A stretch of DNA of 33,551 nucleotides from DAOUMF01 sp034411955 (GTDB lineage: Bacteria; Chloroflexota; Dehalococcoidia; SM23-28-2; RBG-16-64-32), in contig DAOUMF010000179.1 in the NCBI GenBank assembly GCA_034411955.1, positions 1 to 33,551 on the forward strand, given 5' to 3'. The position numbers and the translations under genes are program-made. The notes beneath the pieces were generated by a model. It was not told where the DNA came from. It saw nothing but the letters and a program-made list of their open reading frames with translations, and made no database searches. The first letter of the stretch is position 1. Every line of letters begins with the position of its first letter. This document shows, piece by piece, positions 21,827 through 29,767 of the stretch.

Positions 21827-23004
21827 GCTTTGCGCGCCTCCGTTATCTTGCCTATCGCCCTCACCACGTCGTTGAGGTCTGCAGTCGTCACTGTCGGGTG
21901 CACCAGCAGCGTGAACAGCTCGTCGGCCAGGCGCTCGGCCACCGGGCAGGGCAGGCCCCCGTAACCTGCGTCTCGGAAGACGGGTTGCTTGGGCAGCGGC
22001 GTCGGGTAGCGGCGGGAGATGGGCACCCCTTCGGCGGCCACCGCCCGTACGAACTCCTCGACGTCCAGCGATAGGGCTCCCGGTCGCAGGCTGCAGATGT
22101 ACTTGTAGTAGCTGTGCACCGCGTATGGCGCCACGTACGGCGTCTCCAGCGCCTCGATCTCCCCCAGGCGCTCCGAGAGGTAGGCGGCGTTGCGGCGGCG
22201 CGCTTCCAGGTAATCGTACAGCCGCCCGAGCTGCACCAGGCCCGTCGCCGCCTGCATGGATGTCATCCGGTAATTGTAGCCCAGTTCCAGGTGGTAGTAG
22301 GCGCGCTCTTCCTGTATCGGTCCTTCGCCGTGGTGGCGGATGCGCCGCATGCGCTCGGCCAGGGCATCGTCGTTGGTTATGACGGCGCCGCCCTCACCGC
22401 CGCTGGTCATGATCTTATCCTCCCAGAAGCTGAAGCAGCCGAGGCGGCTGATGGTGCCCACCTTCCGCCCATTGTACAGGGCGCCGTGGGCCTGGGCCGC
22501 GTCCTCGATGACGGCGATGCCGCGCGGCTCCGCCAGGGCCAGCAACGCGTCCAGATCCACCGGGTGTCCGTTCAGGTGCACGGCCACGATCGCCTTTGTC
22601 CTGGCCGTGACGCGCTCCGCCACGCTCTCCGATGTGAGGCAGTACGTCTTGGGGTCCACGTCGGCGAAGACGGGGATCGCCCGCTGGTGCAGAACCGGCG
22701 TGGCGGAAGCGATGAAGGTGTGGGCTGGCACGACCACCTCGTCGCCGGGGCCGATGTTCAGGGTGGCTAGGGCGATGTGGATGGCTGTGGTGCCGGAGCT
22801 GGTGGCGACGCAGTGGCGGGCGCCGTGCCAGGCGGCGAACGCCTCCTCGAAGGCGGCCACAGCGCCGCCGGTGAGCTGCGTCAGGCGGCCGGAGCGGAGC
22901 ACCTCCGCCACAGCGCCGACATCCTCCTCGCCCAGCGCGGGCCAGGGCGGGAAAGGAGCGGCGCGGACCGGCGGGCCGCCGTCCAGCGCGAGCTTTTCGG
23001 TCAT
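21823..23004 (-). CDS. DegT/DnrJ/EryC1/StrS family aminotransferase
   Basis: A 393-residue PLP-dependent aminotransferase of the sugar/cyclitol type. The N-terminus LALDGGPPVRAAPFPPW is shared by the AHBA-synthase/scyllo-inosose-aminotransferase side of the family. SSGTTAIHIAL (69-79) binds the cofactor phosphate, VIEDAAQAHG (166-174) carries the pyridine-binding Asp, and Lys197 in FSFWEDKIMTSGGEGG forms the Schiff base. It transfers an amino group, usually from glutamate or glutamine, to a keto-sugar. It is first in a coupled set with a GNAT and a Gfo/Idh enzyme. The upstream TATAAT ends only ten bases before the ATG, leaving almost no leader. Confidence 0.9.
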   Translation of the reverse strand: MTEKLALDGGPPVRAAPFPPWPALGEEDVGAVAEVLRSGRLTQLTGGAVAAFEEAFAAWHGARHCVATSSGTTAIHIALATLNIGPGDEVVVPAHTFIASATPVLHQRAIPVFADVDPKTYCLTSESVAERVTARTKAIVAVHLNGHPVDLDALLALAEPRGIAVIEDAAQAHGALYNGRKVGTISRLGCFSFWEDKIMTSGGEGGAVITNDDALAERMRRIRHHGEGPIQEERAYYHLELGYNYRMTSMQAATGLVQLGRLYDYLEARRRNAAYLSERLGEIEALETPYVAPYAVHSYYKYICSLRPGALSLDVEEFVRAVAAEGVPISRRYPTPLPKQPVFRDAGYGGLPCPVAERLADELFTLLVHPTVTTADLNDVVRAIGKITEARKA

Positions 23005-23005
23005 C

Positions 23006-23027
23006 GGTGGCCGTATTATAGGCCACC
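23006..23027. promoter_or_regulatory. Palindrome with a -10 element in its centre
   Basis: GGTGGCC (23006-23012) and GGCCACC (23021-23027) are perfect inverted arms around GTATTATA. On the minus strand the centre reads TATAAT (23020-23015), ten bases before the aminotransferase ATG. A dimeric repressor bound here would cover the -10; the arms might also be coincidental in GC-rich DNA. Confidence 0.45.
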
Positions 23028-23112
23028 TCTTGGCGGGCGGCTACGTTCCGCCAGCACCAGCGCTTCCGCTATACTACCCAGGGTTTCACCCGGATTCTGA
23101 GGAGGTACGCAG

Positions 23113-23904
23113 ATGGAGCTGGGAATCAAGGATCGTGTGGCGGTCGTGACCGGCGCTGGCCGCGGCATCGGTCGCCAGATCTGCCTGACGCTGAGCGAGG
23201 AGGGGGCAAGGGTGGCGGTCAACGATCTGTTCCAGGAGCGGGCCGACGCCGTGGCTGAGGAGATCAGACAGGCGGGCGGACAGGCTCTAGGTGTGGCGGC
23301 CGACGTGACCGACTTGGTAGCCGTGATCTCTATGATGAGCCGCATCGTCGACGAGTGGGGCGCGGTGGACATCCTGGTCAACAACGCCGGCATCCCTGTG
23401 ACCGAAGGCTCCCAGGATGCCGCTGCCGGGCCGTTCTTCTCTCAATCGGATCGCGCCCAGTGGGACCGCACCATGAGCCTCATCACCTACGGCGTGCTCA
23501 ACTGCTCGCGGGCCGTGGTCGAGGGGATGTCGGAGCGTAGCTGGGGACGGATCATCAACATCATCTCCGATGCCGGCCGGGTAGGGGAGCCGCGCCTTGT
23601 GGCCTACTCACTGGCGAAGGCGGGAGTAGTGGGATTCAGCAAGGCGCTGGCCAAGGAGATGGGCCGCTACTGTCTGACTGTCAACTGCGTCTCCCCCGGC
23701 ACCACGGAGACGGAAGCTACCGCGGAATGGCTACAGGAGCAGGGCGAGAGGATCATGCGCCAGTATCCTCTGGCCAGGGGCCTCAATCGGCTGGGCCGGC
23801 CAGCCGATATCGCGGACGCCGTCGCCTTCCTGGCTTCCCAGCGGGCGGAATGGATCACGGGTCAGGTTCTGAGCGTCAACGGCGGCTACTCCATGCCGGA
23901 TTAG
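23113..23904 (+). CDS. SDR family oxidoreductase (FabG-like)
   Basis: A 263-residue classical short-chain dehydrogenase/reductase. The coenzyme motif TGAGRGIG is at 13-20, NNAG at 90-93, and the catalytic residues Ser152, Tyr165 and Lys169 lie in ISDAGRVGEPRLVAYSLAKAG. The C-terminus GQVLSVNGGYSMPD is typical. NAD(P)-dependent oxidation or reduction of a hydroxy/keto substrate is certain in type but the substrate is not. An insertion after NNAG (TEGSQDAAAGPFFSQSDR) is longer than in FabG and suggests another substrate. GGAGG lies eight bases before the ATG. Confidence 0.9.
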   Translation: MELGIKDRVAVVTGAGRGIGRQICLTLSEEGARVAVNDLFQERADAVAEEIRQAGGQALGVAADVTDLVAVISMMSRIVDEWGAVDILVNNAGIPVTEGSQDAAAGPFFSQSDRAQWDRTMSLITYGVLNCSRAVVEGMSERSWGRIINIISDAGRVGEPRLVAYSLAKAGVVGFSKALAKEMGRYCLTVNCVSPGTTETEATAEWLQEQGERIMRQYPLARGLNRLGRPADIADAVAFLASQRAEWITGQVLSVNGGYSMPD

Positions 23905-23911
23905 CCGTGTG

Positions 23912-23941
23912 TTAACCTTAACTCTCGCTTAACCCTGTAAC
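23912..23941. promoter_or_regulatory. TTAAC direct repeats upstream of the GAF-HD-GYP gene
   Basis: TTAAC occurs at 23912, 23918 and 23929, with GTAAC at 23937. The 23918 and 23929 copies have an 11-bp period, the spacing seen for TTCAC in the divergent modules. PhoP/PhoB-type regulators of Bacillus bind TTAACA-like repeats. No consensus -35 is visible downstream, which would fit an activator-dependent promoter. Confidence 0.4.
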
Positions 23942-24025
23942 GCCTCCGCAGATGCGGCCGTCGTAGTTTATGTAGCACGTATCTGGTATGGGCGGCGCGT
24001 CGGTCGCTGCGCTAGCGAGTCTCAC

Positions 24026-25537
24026 ATGAGTCTGTTTACGGAACGCAACCGCAAGCGCGTAGCGGAGTTCATCCTGGCCCTGGCCGCCACGGTGGCGATC
24101 GTCTCCCTGGTCATCTCCGACGGCCGGGTGCCCAGCGTGTTTACTACTCTGTTCTTCGCCCCCATCATCCTTCTGGCCTACCGTCATCCCCTGCCCTACT
24201 CCCTGGTCGTGGCGGTAATCGCCTCCCTGTCCACCAGCCCGGCTCTGGGCGTCTTCGACGTTCACATGGACGATTCCGTGATGCCGGTGCTGTGGCTGGG
24301 ATGGCCAGCCGTCTACCTCTTCCTGGCTGTTACCCTGAACCAGTGGACGAACATCAAGACGCAGCGGGACGAACTCGATGAGACGGTCGAGCATCTGCTG
24401 GACGTGCAGGCCCACAATGACCGGCGGCAGCAGGAGCTGGAGACCCTGAGTGTCATCCACAGCACCATCATGGCTGGCAACGACGAGGCGGCTGTGCTGG
24501 GGGAGATCACCCGCCGCGTGGCTGAGCTCACGGGCGCCAAGCTTTGCAGCCTCGTCGTCGGAAGCGCTGGCAACGGCGAACAGCCCTACGCTACCTACGG
24601 CTTCGACAAAGACGACTTCACGCGGCTATTCGGGAACGGTGCTCCCTACGGCGAAGGGGTGGCCGGCTGGTGTATCTTGCACCGCCGCATCGCCACGTCC
24701 AGCGATGTCTTCCAGGATCCCCGCTACGATGGCCTGCGCCAGTTCGCCCTGGCCACGGGCTACCGGGCCGCCGTCGCCGTGCCCGTGGAGTTCGACGAGG
24801 ACATCATGGCGGCCCTCGTCATCTGTTACGAAGAAGAGCGTCAGTTCGCCCCCGAGGAGCTGACTCGCCTGGAGCGGCTGGGCCGCCAGACAGAGCTGGC
24901 GATCCGCAGCGTGCGCCAGCAGGCGAGCCTGTCCCGCTTCGCCTTCGATACGGCGCTGGCCCTCACTGAGGCGATCGAGAGCCGCGATCCCTACACCGGG
25001 GGCCACTGCCATCGCCTCGCCGAACACGCCGGCCGCACCGCTCGCCAGCTCATCCTCCCTCAGCGCGAGATCGAGGTCGTCCGCATGGGGGCGGCGCTCC
25101 ACGACGTCGGCAAGATTATAGTGCCGGATGCCATCCTTAAGAAGCCGGACAAGCTGACGCCGGACGAGTTCGTCATCGTCAAGCAGCACTGCTACAGCGG
25201 CGGCCAGATCTGCAAGCGGGTGCCCTTCCTGAAGGAAGTGTATCCCATCGTCTACCACCACCACGAACGCTGGGATGGCCAGGGCTACCCCGATGGCCTC
25301 TACGGAGAGCGCATCCCCCAGGGCGCCCGCATCGTCGCCGTGGCCGACGCCTACGATTCGATGACCAGCGACCGCCCCTACCGGAAGGCGATGACCCACC
25401 AGGAAGCAGTCGACATCCTTAGGGACGGCGCCGGACGGCAGTGGGACGCGACGGTGGTTCGCGTCTTTCTGGAGAAGGTACAGGTGGTGGAGGACACCCC
25501 ATCTGAGAGAGAACAGATCCCAGAGCCCACCGCCTAG
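24026..25537 (+). CDS. Membrane GAF-HD-GYP signalling protein
   Basis: A 503-residue protein: an N-terminal membrane region with about four helices (12-30, 38-52, 57-72 and 88-106), a coiled-coil linker (about 110-142), a GAF sensor domain (about 143-300, ending in ELAIRSVRQQ) and an HD-GYP phosphodiesterase domain (about 305-490). The catalytic motifs are intact: HD at 359-360 in ALHDVGKIIVPDAILKKPD, HHE at 412-414 and GYP at 420-422. Cyclic di-GMP hydrolysis controlled by a GAF ligand or redox signal is expected. The ATG lacks a clear SD. TTAAC repeats lie about 100 bases upstream. Its last four bases overlap the convergent rtcA gene. Confidence 0.9.
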   Translation: MSLFTERNRKRVAEFILALAATVAIVSLVISDGRVPSVFTTLFFAPIILLAYRHPLPYSLVVAVIASLSTSPALGVFDVHMDDSVMPVLWLGWPAVYLFLAVTLNQWTNIKTQRDELDETVEHLLDVQAHNDRRQQELETLSVIHSTIMAGNDEAAVLGEITRRVAELTGAKLCSLVVGSAGNGEQPYATYGFDKDDFTRLFGNGAPYGEGVAGWCILHRRIATSSDVFQDPRYDGLRQFALATGYRAAVAVPVEFDEDIMAALVICYEEERQFAPEELTRLERLGRQTELAIRSVRQQASLSRFAFDTALALTEAIESRDPYTGGHCHRLAEHAGRTARQLILPQREIEVVRMGAALHDVGKIIVPDAILKKPDKLTPDEFVIVKQHCYSGGQICKRVPFLKEVYPIVYHHHERWDGQGYPDGLYGERIPQGARIVAVADAYDSMTSDRPYRKAMTHQEAVDILRDGAGRQWDATVVRVFLEKVQVVEDTPSEREQIPEPTA

Positions 25538-26583
25538 CCCCGACGCCGGTAGCCGACACCTCCCACCCTCACGAGTTTCCCCTCGATGACCGTGCGCGCT
25601 CCGGCCACCTCCTCCGCCAGCCACAGGTTTGCCTCCAGGTGCTCGCTGACCCGCGGCACCGAGTACAGGCTCTCGCCCGCGGCCAGGGCGGCGAACACCA
25701 CCAACTGATCGGCCAAGTGGCGATCCACGCTGGCGCCGCTGTCGAGATCGGCGAGAAGGGTGTGGGCCACCGCCTTGCCTATCGCCTCCGAGGTCCTCCG
25801 CGGCGCCCCCGCCCGGTCGGCTCCCAGCAGGCGGCCGTCCTCCATCTCGGCAACGACGGCTAGGGCGGCGCCCGCCTGGGGGGCGGTGGCATCGTTGCGG
25901 ACCTCGATCTCTGGCCGCAGTCCCCTCGGCGCCAGGAGGGCGGCGCACGACTCGGCCATGCGGCGGCTGACCTGTCGTTCTTCCAGGTGGGAGCTGAGGG
26001 CGACGCCGCGGGTCGCCTTCACCGGGGCCCGACGCTGAGGCAGTATCAGGGGCGTGAGGGTGTCCCCCACCGGGCGCACCGTTAGCTCGATGGCTCCCCC
26101 ACCCGCGGGCACATAGCCCGGCCGCTCGATGTGCAGCTCGGCCCGCACGCCCATGATGGACAGGGTGGGCAGGAGCACCCGCTGCATGTGGAAGGCAGAG
26201 GGAGCAAAATCCTGGAACAGCCCGCCGTGGATGCGGAATCGGCAGGGCGCGTCCGCAAAGCAGGCTGGCGCCAGCAGGCTCATCGCCATCATCGTGGTGG
26301 AGCCGGCGCTGCCGATGTCCCAGCGGTAGCGGCCTCCCCGCAGTGTTCGGCCGGGGCGGAAGACCAGCGCCCGCGACCCCACCGAGTCGCCCTTCAGGGA
26401 GCCGCCGCAGAGTTCGGCCAGGGCCCGCGCCGCCGCCAGGTGCTGGTGGCGCAGGCCCGGGTTGGGCCGCCGGTGTCGGATGTTCACCAGCCGCACCTCG
26501 CGCCCCAGGAGGACGGCCAGACTCAAGGCGACCCGGACGATGGTGCCGCTGCCGGACTTCTGGCTGCCGTCGATCTTCAGCAC
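25534..26583 (-). CDS. rtcA: RNA 3'-terminal phosphate cyclase
   Basis: A 349-residue RtcA-family enzyme, which uses ATP to turn an RNA 3' phosphate into a 2',3'-cyclic phosphate. The catalytic His289 lies in the expected context SVDRHLADQLVVFAALA, and the fold markers GGLFQDFAPSAFHMQRVLLP and GYVPAGGG are present. The N-terminal loop reads DGSQKSGSGTIVR instead of the usual DGSxGEGGGQ(I/V)xR. The GTG start at 26583 follows DNA polymerase IV by 21 bases, and its AAGGGG ribosome-binding sequence is part of a short repeat (26591-26621). No RtcB ligase is in view. RNA repair together with a translesion polymerase suggests a damage-response operon. Confidence 0.85.
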   Translation of the reverse strand: MLKIDGSQKSGSGTIVRVALSLAVLLGREVRLVNIRHRRPNPGLRHQHLAAARALAELCGGSLKGDSVGSRALVFRPGRTLRGGRYRWDIGSAGSTTMMAMSLLAPACFADAPCRFRIHGGLFQDFAPSAFHMQRVLLPTLSIMGVRAELHIERPGYVPAGGGAIELTVRPVGDTLTPLILPQRRAPVKATRGVALSSHLEERQVSRRMAESCAALLAPRGLRPEIEVRNDATAPQAGAALAVVAEMEDGRLLGADRAGAPRRTSEAIGKAVAHTLLADLDSGASVDRHLADQLVVFAALAAGESLYSVPRVSEHLEANLWLAEEVAGARTVIEGKLVRVGGVGYRRRG

Positions 26584-26590
26584 GGGGTCA

Positions 26591-26621
26591 CCCCTTCGAC
26601 ATGCTCAGGACAGGCTCTGCC
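26591..26621. repeat. Short repeat-like sequence at the dinB/rtcA junction
   Basis: CCCTTCGACATGCTCAGGAC matches, from memory, the CTTCGACAAGCTCAGGA-type repeats scattered in many environmental bacterial genomes. It covers the dinB stop codon and provides the AAGGGG upstream of rtcA. A single copy is visible in this window. Confidence 0.45.
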
Positions 26622-27684
26622 ACAGGCGGAGCTGTGCTTCGTCGCCTGCCTGGAGGTTCGTGCCGTGTATGCCCAGGAGGCGAAAGCGGTCGTCGGGCCG
26701 AGCCGTCTGGTCCAGGAGCGCCCCTGCGGCGGTTGCCAGTTGCTCGGCGCTGTCTATCCCCTCCGCCAGGCGGGTCTGACGGGTGATGGTGCGGAAGTCG
26801 CTGTAGCGCAGCTTCAGCACCACTGTGCGGGCCTTCAGCCCCTTCTCTCGAAGGCGCCTGGCCACATCTTCGGCTACGTGGCCCAGGACCTGCCGCAGCT
26901 CCGGGCCGTCGCGCAGGTCGCGGGGGAAGGTGGTCTCGGCGCCGACGGACTTACGCTCGTGCTCGGTCTCTACGGGCTGGTCGTCGAGGCCGTTCGCCAT
27001 GCGGTGGAACCACTGGCCACGGACGCCGAACCGGGCGGTGAGGTCGGCTACGTCGGCCCGCGCCAGCTCGCCGGTTGTGCGGATCCCCATCTCTGCCAGC
27101 GTCTCCTCAGCCTTGGGCCCGACGCCCCACAGCGAGCGCACCGGCATGGGGGCCAGGAATGACGCCTCCTCTCCCGGCGCGACCACCACCAGGCCATCCG
27201 GTTTCTCCATGTCCGAGGCGATCTTGGCGACTGTCTTGTTGGTCCCCACGCCGATGGACACGGTGAGTCCCGTCTCCTCTTTCACCCGCCGCTTGAGTTG
27301 GCGGGCCAGCTCGGACGGGCCGCCGTGGGCTGCTCCGCCACTGGCGGACTGGCTGGCGTCCAGGAACGCCTCGTCCAGGGAGAGCGGCTCCACCAGCGGC
27401 GTCACGTCGCGGAAGATCGCCATCACCTGCCGGGAGACCTCGGCGTAGCGGTCGAACCGGGGCGAGACGCGCGCCGCCTGGGGGCAGAGGCGGAAGGCGC
27501 GGCTCATGGGCATGGCCGAGCGGACGCCGAAGCGGCGCGCCTCGTACGACGCGGCGGCGACCACGCCGCGGGCCTCCGGCGGCCCGCCCACCACCACCGG
27601 CCTGCCTCGCAGCTCCGGGTTGTCCAACTGCTCAACGGAGGCGAAGAAGGCGTCAAGATCGGCGTGCAGGATCGTGCGCGGCAT
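26605..27684 (-). CDS. dinB: DNA polymerase IV (Y-family translesion polymerase)
   Basis: A 359-residue Y-family polymerase that copies past damaged bases. The catalytic acidic residues are visible: Asp9 in ILHADLDAFFASVE and Asp104/Glu105 in LSLDEAFLD. YEARRFGVRSAMPM (47-60) is the fingers motif, followed by the little-finger domain and, near the end, QLRLW, a variant of the QLxLF beta-clamp binding motif. The last residues QSLS come from the repeat-like sequence at the junction with rtcA. A TATGAT element six bases upstream of the ATG suggests a leaderless message. No LexA-type box is obvious. Confidence 0.94.
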   Translation of the reverse strand: MPRTILHADLDAFFASVEQLDNPELRGRPVVVGGPPEARGVVAAASYEARRFGVRSAMPMSRAFRLCPQAARVSPRFDRYAEVSRQVMAIFRDVTPLVEPLSLDEAFLDASQSASGGAAHGGPSELARQLKRRVKEETGLTVSIGVGTNKTVAKIASDMEKPDGLVVVAPGEEASFLAPMPVRSLWGVGPKAEETLAEMGIRTTGELARADVADLTARFGVRGQWFHRMANGLDDQPVETEHERKSVGAETTFPRDLRDGPELRQVLGHVAEDVARRLREKGLKARTVVLKLRYSDFRTITRQTRLAEGIDSAEQLATAAGALLDQTARPDDRFRLLGIHGTNLQAGDEAQLRLWQSLS

Positions 27685-27690
27685 GTCATC

Positions 27691-27696
27691 ATCATA
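27691..27696 (-). promoter_or_regulatory. -10-like TATGAT six bases before the dinB ATG
   Basis: TATGAT (27696-27691), then GATGAC, then ATG 27684. This is the same spacing as at 19754-19759. There is no SD. The intergenic gap to the divergent LOG gene is only 50 bases. Confidence 0.4.
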
Positions 27697-27734
27697 GCGC
27701 TCCGAGGCCTTGCGGGTGATACACTGGAGACACC

Positions 27735-28784
27735 GTGGCAGTACGACGCAGGCCTTCCCGTCGCCGATACGGCTCCGGCGACGAAGGACTCGACGCGAAG
27801 ATAACCGCGCTGGTGAAGGCCGTCGGCGTGTCCGATGACAGCGACCTGCTGACGGAGATGCTGGCCTCCTGCTTCCGTGTGGCCCGCGACCGCTCTCACC
27901 GGGGGGAGATGAAGCTGGTCAACGCGGCGTTGAAGGAGTTCGCCTACGCCTTCAAGGTGTTCAGGGGCTACCGGGGCATTCGCAAGGTGAGCATCTTCGG
28001 CTCTTCCCACTCTAGACCCGAAGACCCGGACTACGAGTGCGCCCGCCGCTTCGCCGCGACGATGGCGGAGCGGGGGTGGATGGTGATCACCGGCGCCGGG
28101 CCCGGGATCATGGAGGCCGGGCACGAGGGCGCGGGCGCCGAGCGCAGCTTCGGGGTCAATATCCGCCTGCCCATGGAGGTGGAGCCCAACGTGGTCATCG
28201 AGGGCGACCCCAAGCTCATCAATTTCAAGTACTTCTTCACCCGCAAGGTGACCTTCCTCAAGGAGTCCGATGCCTTTGCCCTGTTCCCGGGCGGATTTGG
28301 CACCCTGGACGAGACGTTTGAGCTGTTGACCCTGATGCAGATGGGTAAGAGCGACCTGCACCCCGTGGTGCTGCTGGAGGCCGAAGGCGGGCGCTACTGG
28401 GACGACTGGCGGCGCTTCATCGACGAGCACCTGATCCGTCCCGGCCTGATCTCGCCCGAGGACTTGGACCTGGTGCACATTACCGACAGCGTCGAGTCCG
28501 CCGTCACCGAGATCGAGGGCTTCTACCGCAACTACCACTCCCAGCGGTATGTCGACGGCCTCCTCGTCCTGCGCCTCCAGCGGCTCCCCGACAAGCGGTC
28601 GCTGGCGCGCATCTCGAAGGAGTTCGCCGACATCCTGCGCTCCGGCACGCTGAGGGCGGTGGAGGCGTCTCAGGAGGAGATCAGCGAGGGCGACTTCCCG
28701 GAGTTGCCGCGTCTGGCCTTGGACTTCAACCAGCGCAGCCACGGCCGCCTGCGCCGCCTCATCGACGCCCTGAACGCGTTCTAG
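27735..28784 (+). CDS. LOG family (TIGR00730-type) Rossmann-fold protein
   Basis: A 349-residue protein starting at GTG 27735 with GGAG five bases upstream. The core (about 80-270) is a LOG/lysine-decarboxylase-like Rossmann fold: KVSIFGSSHSRPEDPDY, VITGAGPGIMEAGHEGA and PGGFGTLDE (185-193), the family's nucleotide-binding PGGxGTxxE motif. Family members act as cytokinin-type 5'-monophosphate phosphoribohydrolases or as nucleotide-binding proteins. The extra N-terminal 75 and C-terminal 80 residues make it longer than LOG (about 190), as in the larger bacterial PpnN-like forms, so a nucleotide 5'-monophosphate nucleosidase role is plausible. Confidence 0.82.
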   Translation: MAVRRRPSRRRYGSGDEGLDAKITALVKAVGVSDDSDLLTEMLASCFRVARDRSHRGEMKLVNAALKEFAYAFKVFRGYRGIRKVSIFGSSHSRPEDPDYECARRFAATMAERGWMVITGAGPGIMEAGHEGAGAERSFGVNIRLPMEVEPNVVIEGDPKLINFKYFFTRKVTFLKESDAFALFPGGFGTLDETFELLTLMQMGKSDLHPVVLLEAEGGRYWDDWRRFIDEHLIRPGLISPEDLDLVHITDSVESAVTEIEGFYRNYHSQRYVDGLLVLRLQRLPDKRSLARISKEFADILRSGTLRAVEASQEEISEGDFPELPRLALDFNQRSHGRLRRLIDALNAF

Positions 28785-28788
28785 CCCG

Positions 28789-29583
28789 CTATCGCCCGTG
28801 GAAGGTCGGCGGCCGCTTCTCCAGGAATGCCTTGACCGCCTCCCGGTTGTCCTCGGTCATTGCGGTCATGATCATCCCCTCCGCCTCGGAGTCCAGGAGG
28901 GTGGAGTAGTCGGAGATCAGGCCCAGGTTCATGTTCTGCTTCATGCGGGCGAGGGCGATGGGCGGCCCCTTGGCCATGCGCTCGGCCAGGGCCCGGGTCT
29001 CGCTCGCCAGTTGGTCGTCGGGGACGACGCGGTTGACCAGGCCGATGCGTTCAGCCTCGCTGGCGCCTATGAGGTCGCCGGTGAAGTAGAGCTCGCGGGC
29101 CTTGGCGGGGCCGACCAGGCGCTGGAGCATCCAGGTGCCGCCAAAGTCGCCTGAGAACCCGATGCGTATGAATGCGGTGCCGAAGCGGGCGCTCTCCCCG
29201 GCGATGCGGATGTCGCAGGCCAAGGCGATGCTCAGCCCCGCCCCTGCGGCGGGACCGTTGACTTGGGCGATGGTGGGCTTGGGCATCTCATGCAGCAGGC
29301 GCGACGTCTCCTCGAGGCGGCGAAGACGGGCTACCGGGTTCTCGTCTGGTAGCGCTTCGCCGGAGGCCATGCCGGCGATGTCGCCGCCGGCGCAGAAGCC
29401 CCGCCCGGCGCCGGCAACCACCACGCAGCGTACCTCCTTGGCCTCAGCCAGCCTCTCGATGATCGCGGCCAGCACGTCCATCATCTCACCGCTGAGGGCG
29501 TTGAGCTTTTCGGGGCGATTGAGAGTCACGGTGGCGATGTGATCGGTGACGTCCACGAGCACCGTGTCGGAAGTCGTCGTCAT
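28789..29583 (-). CDS. Enoyl-CoA hydratase/isomerase family protein (PaaG-like)
   Basis: A 264-residue crotonase-fold enzyme: LNRPEKLNALS near 21-31, GAGRGFCAGGDI (58-69) for the oxyanion hole, and NGPAAGAGLSIALACDIRIA (109-128). The two glutamates of classical hydratase are replaced (Ser118 and Phe138 at the matching positions), while Asp146 in GFSGDFGGTW matches the catalytic Asp of the PaaG/1,2-epoxyphenylacetyl-CoA isomerase branch. Isomerisation or another acyl-CoA reaction is therefore likelier than hydration. GGAAGGAGG lies seven bases before the ATG. The four-base gap to the convergent LOG gene has no terminator. Confidence 0.87.
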   Translation of the reverse strand: MTTTSDTVLVDVTDHIATVTLNRPEKLNALSGEMMDVLAAIIERLAEAKEVRCVVVAGAGRGFCAGGDIAGMASGEALPDENPVARLRRLEETSRLLHEMPKPTIAQVNGPAAGAGLSIALACDIRIAGESARFGTAFIRIGFSGDFGGTWMLQRLVGPAKARELYFTGDLIGASEAERIGLVNRVVPDDQLASETRALAERMAKGPPIALARMKQNMNLGLISDYSTLLDSEAEGMIMTAMTEDNREAVKAFLEKRPPTFHGR

Positions 29584-29704
29584 CAGTCAGCCTCCTTCCC
29601 ACCTCAGGCGGACAGGCCAGGGTTGGCCCTCATGATATGGCAAACGACGGCCGCTGAAAAGGCACGGGCCGGCCGGTAGGCAGGCCTTCGCTGGGCGAGG
29701 GGTG

Positions 29705-29710
29705 TATAAT
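29705..29710 (+). promoter_or_regulatory. TATAAT -10 element of the VOC gene
   Basis: Perfect TATAAT, with expected initiation near 29717 and a 51-base leader carrying AGGAGG. No recognisable -35 is present. The remaining 29584-29704 shows no other feature. Confidence 0.5.
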
Positions 29711-29767
29711 GCATCTCCGCGGGTCTGCCGCTGGCCGACCGGCACCTACGCAGAAGGAGGCTGCCCT

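Noticed and set aside
24626..25948. 440-codon minus frame antisense to the GAF-HD-GYP gene
   Set aside because: Runs across two real genes on opposite strands, has low-complexity Arg/Gly/Pro content and no domain signature.
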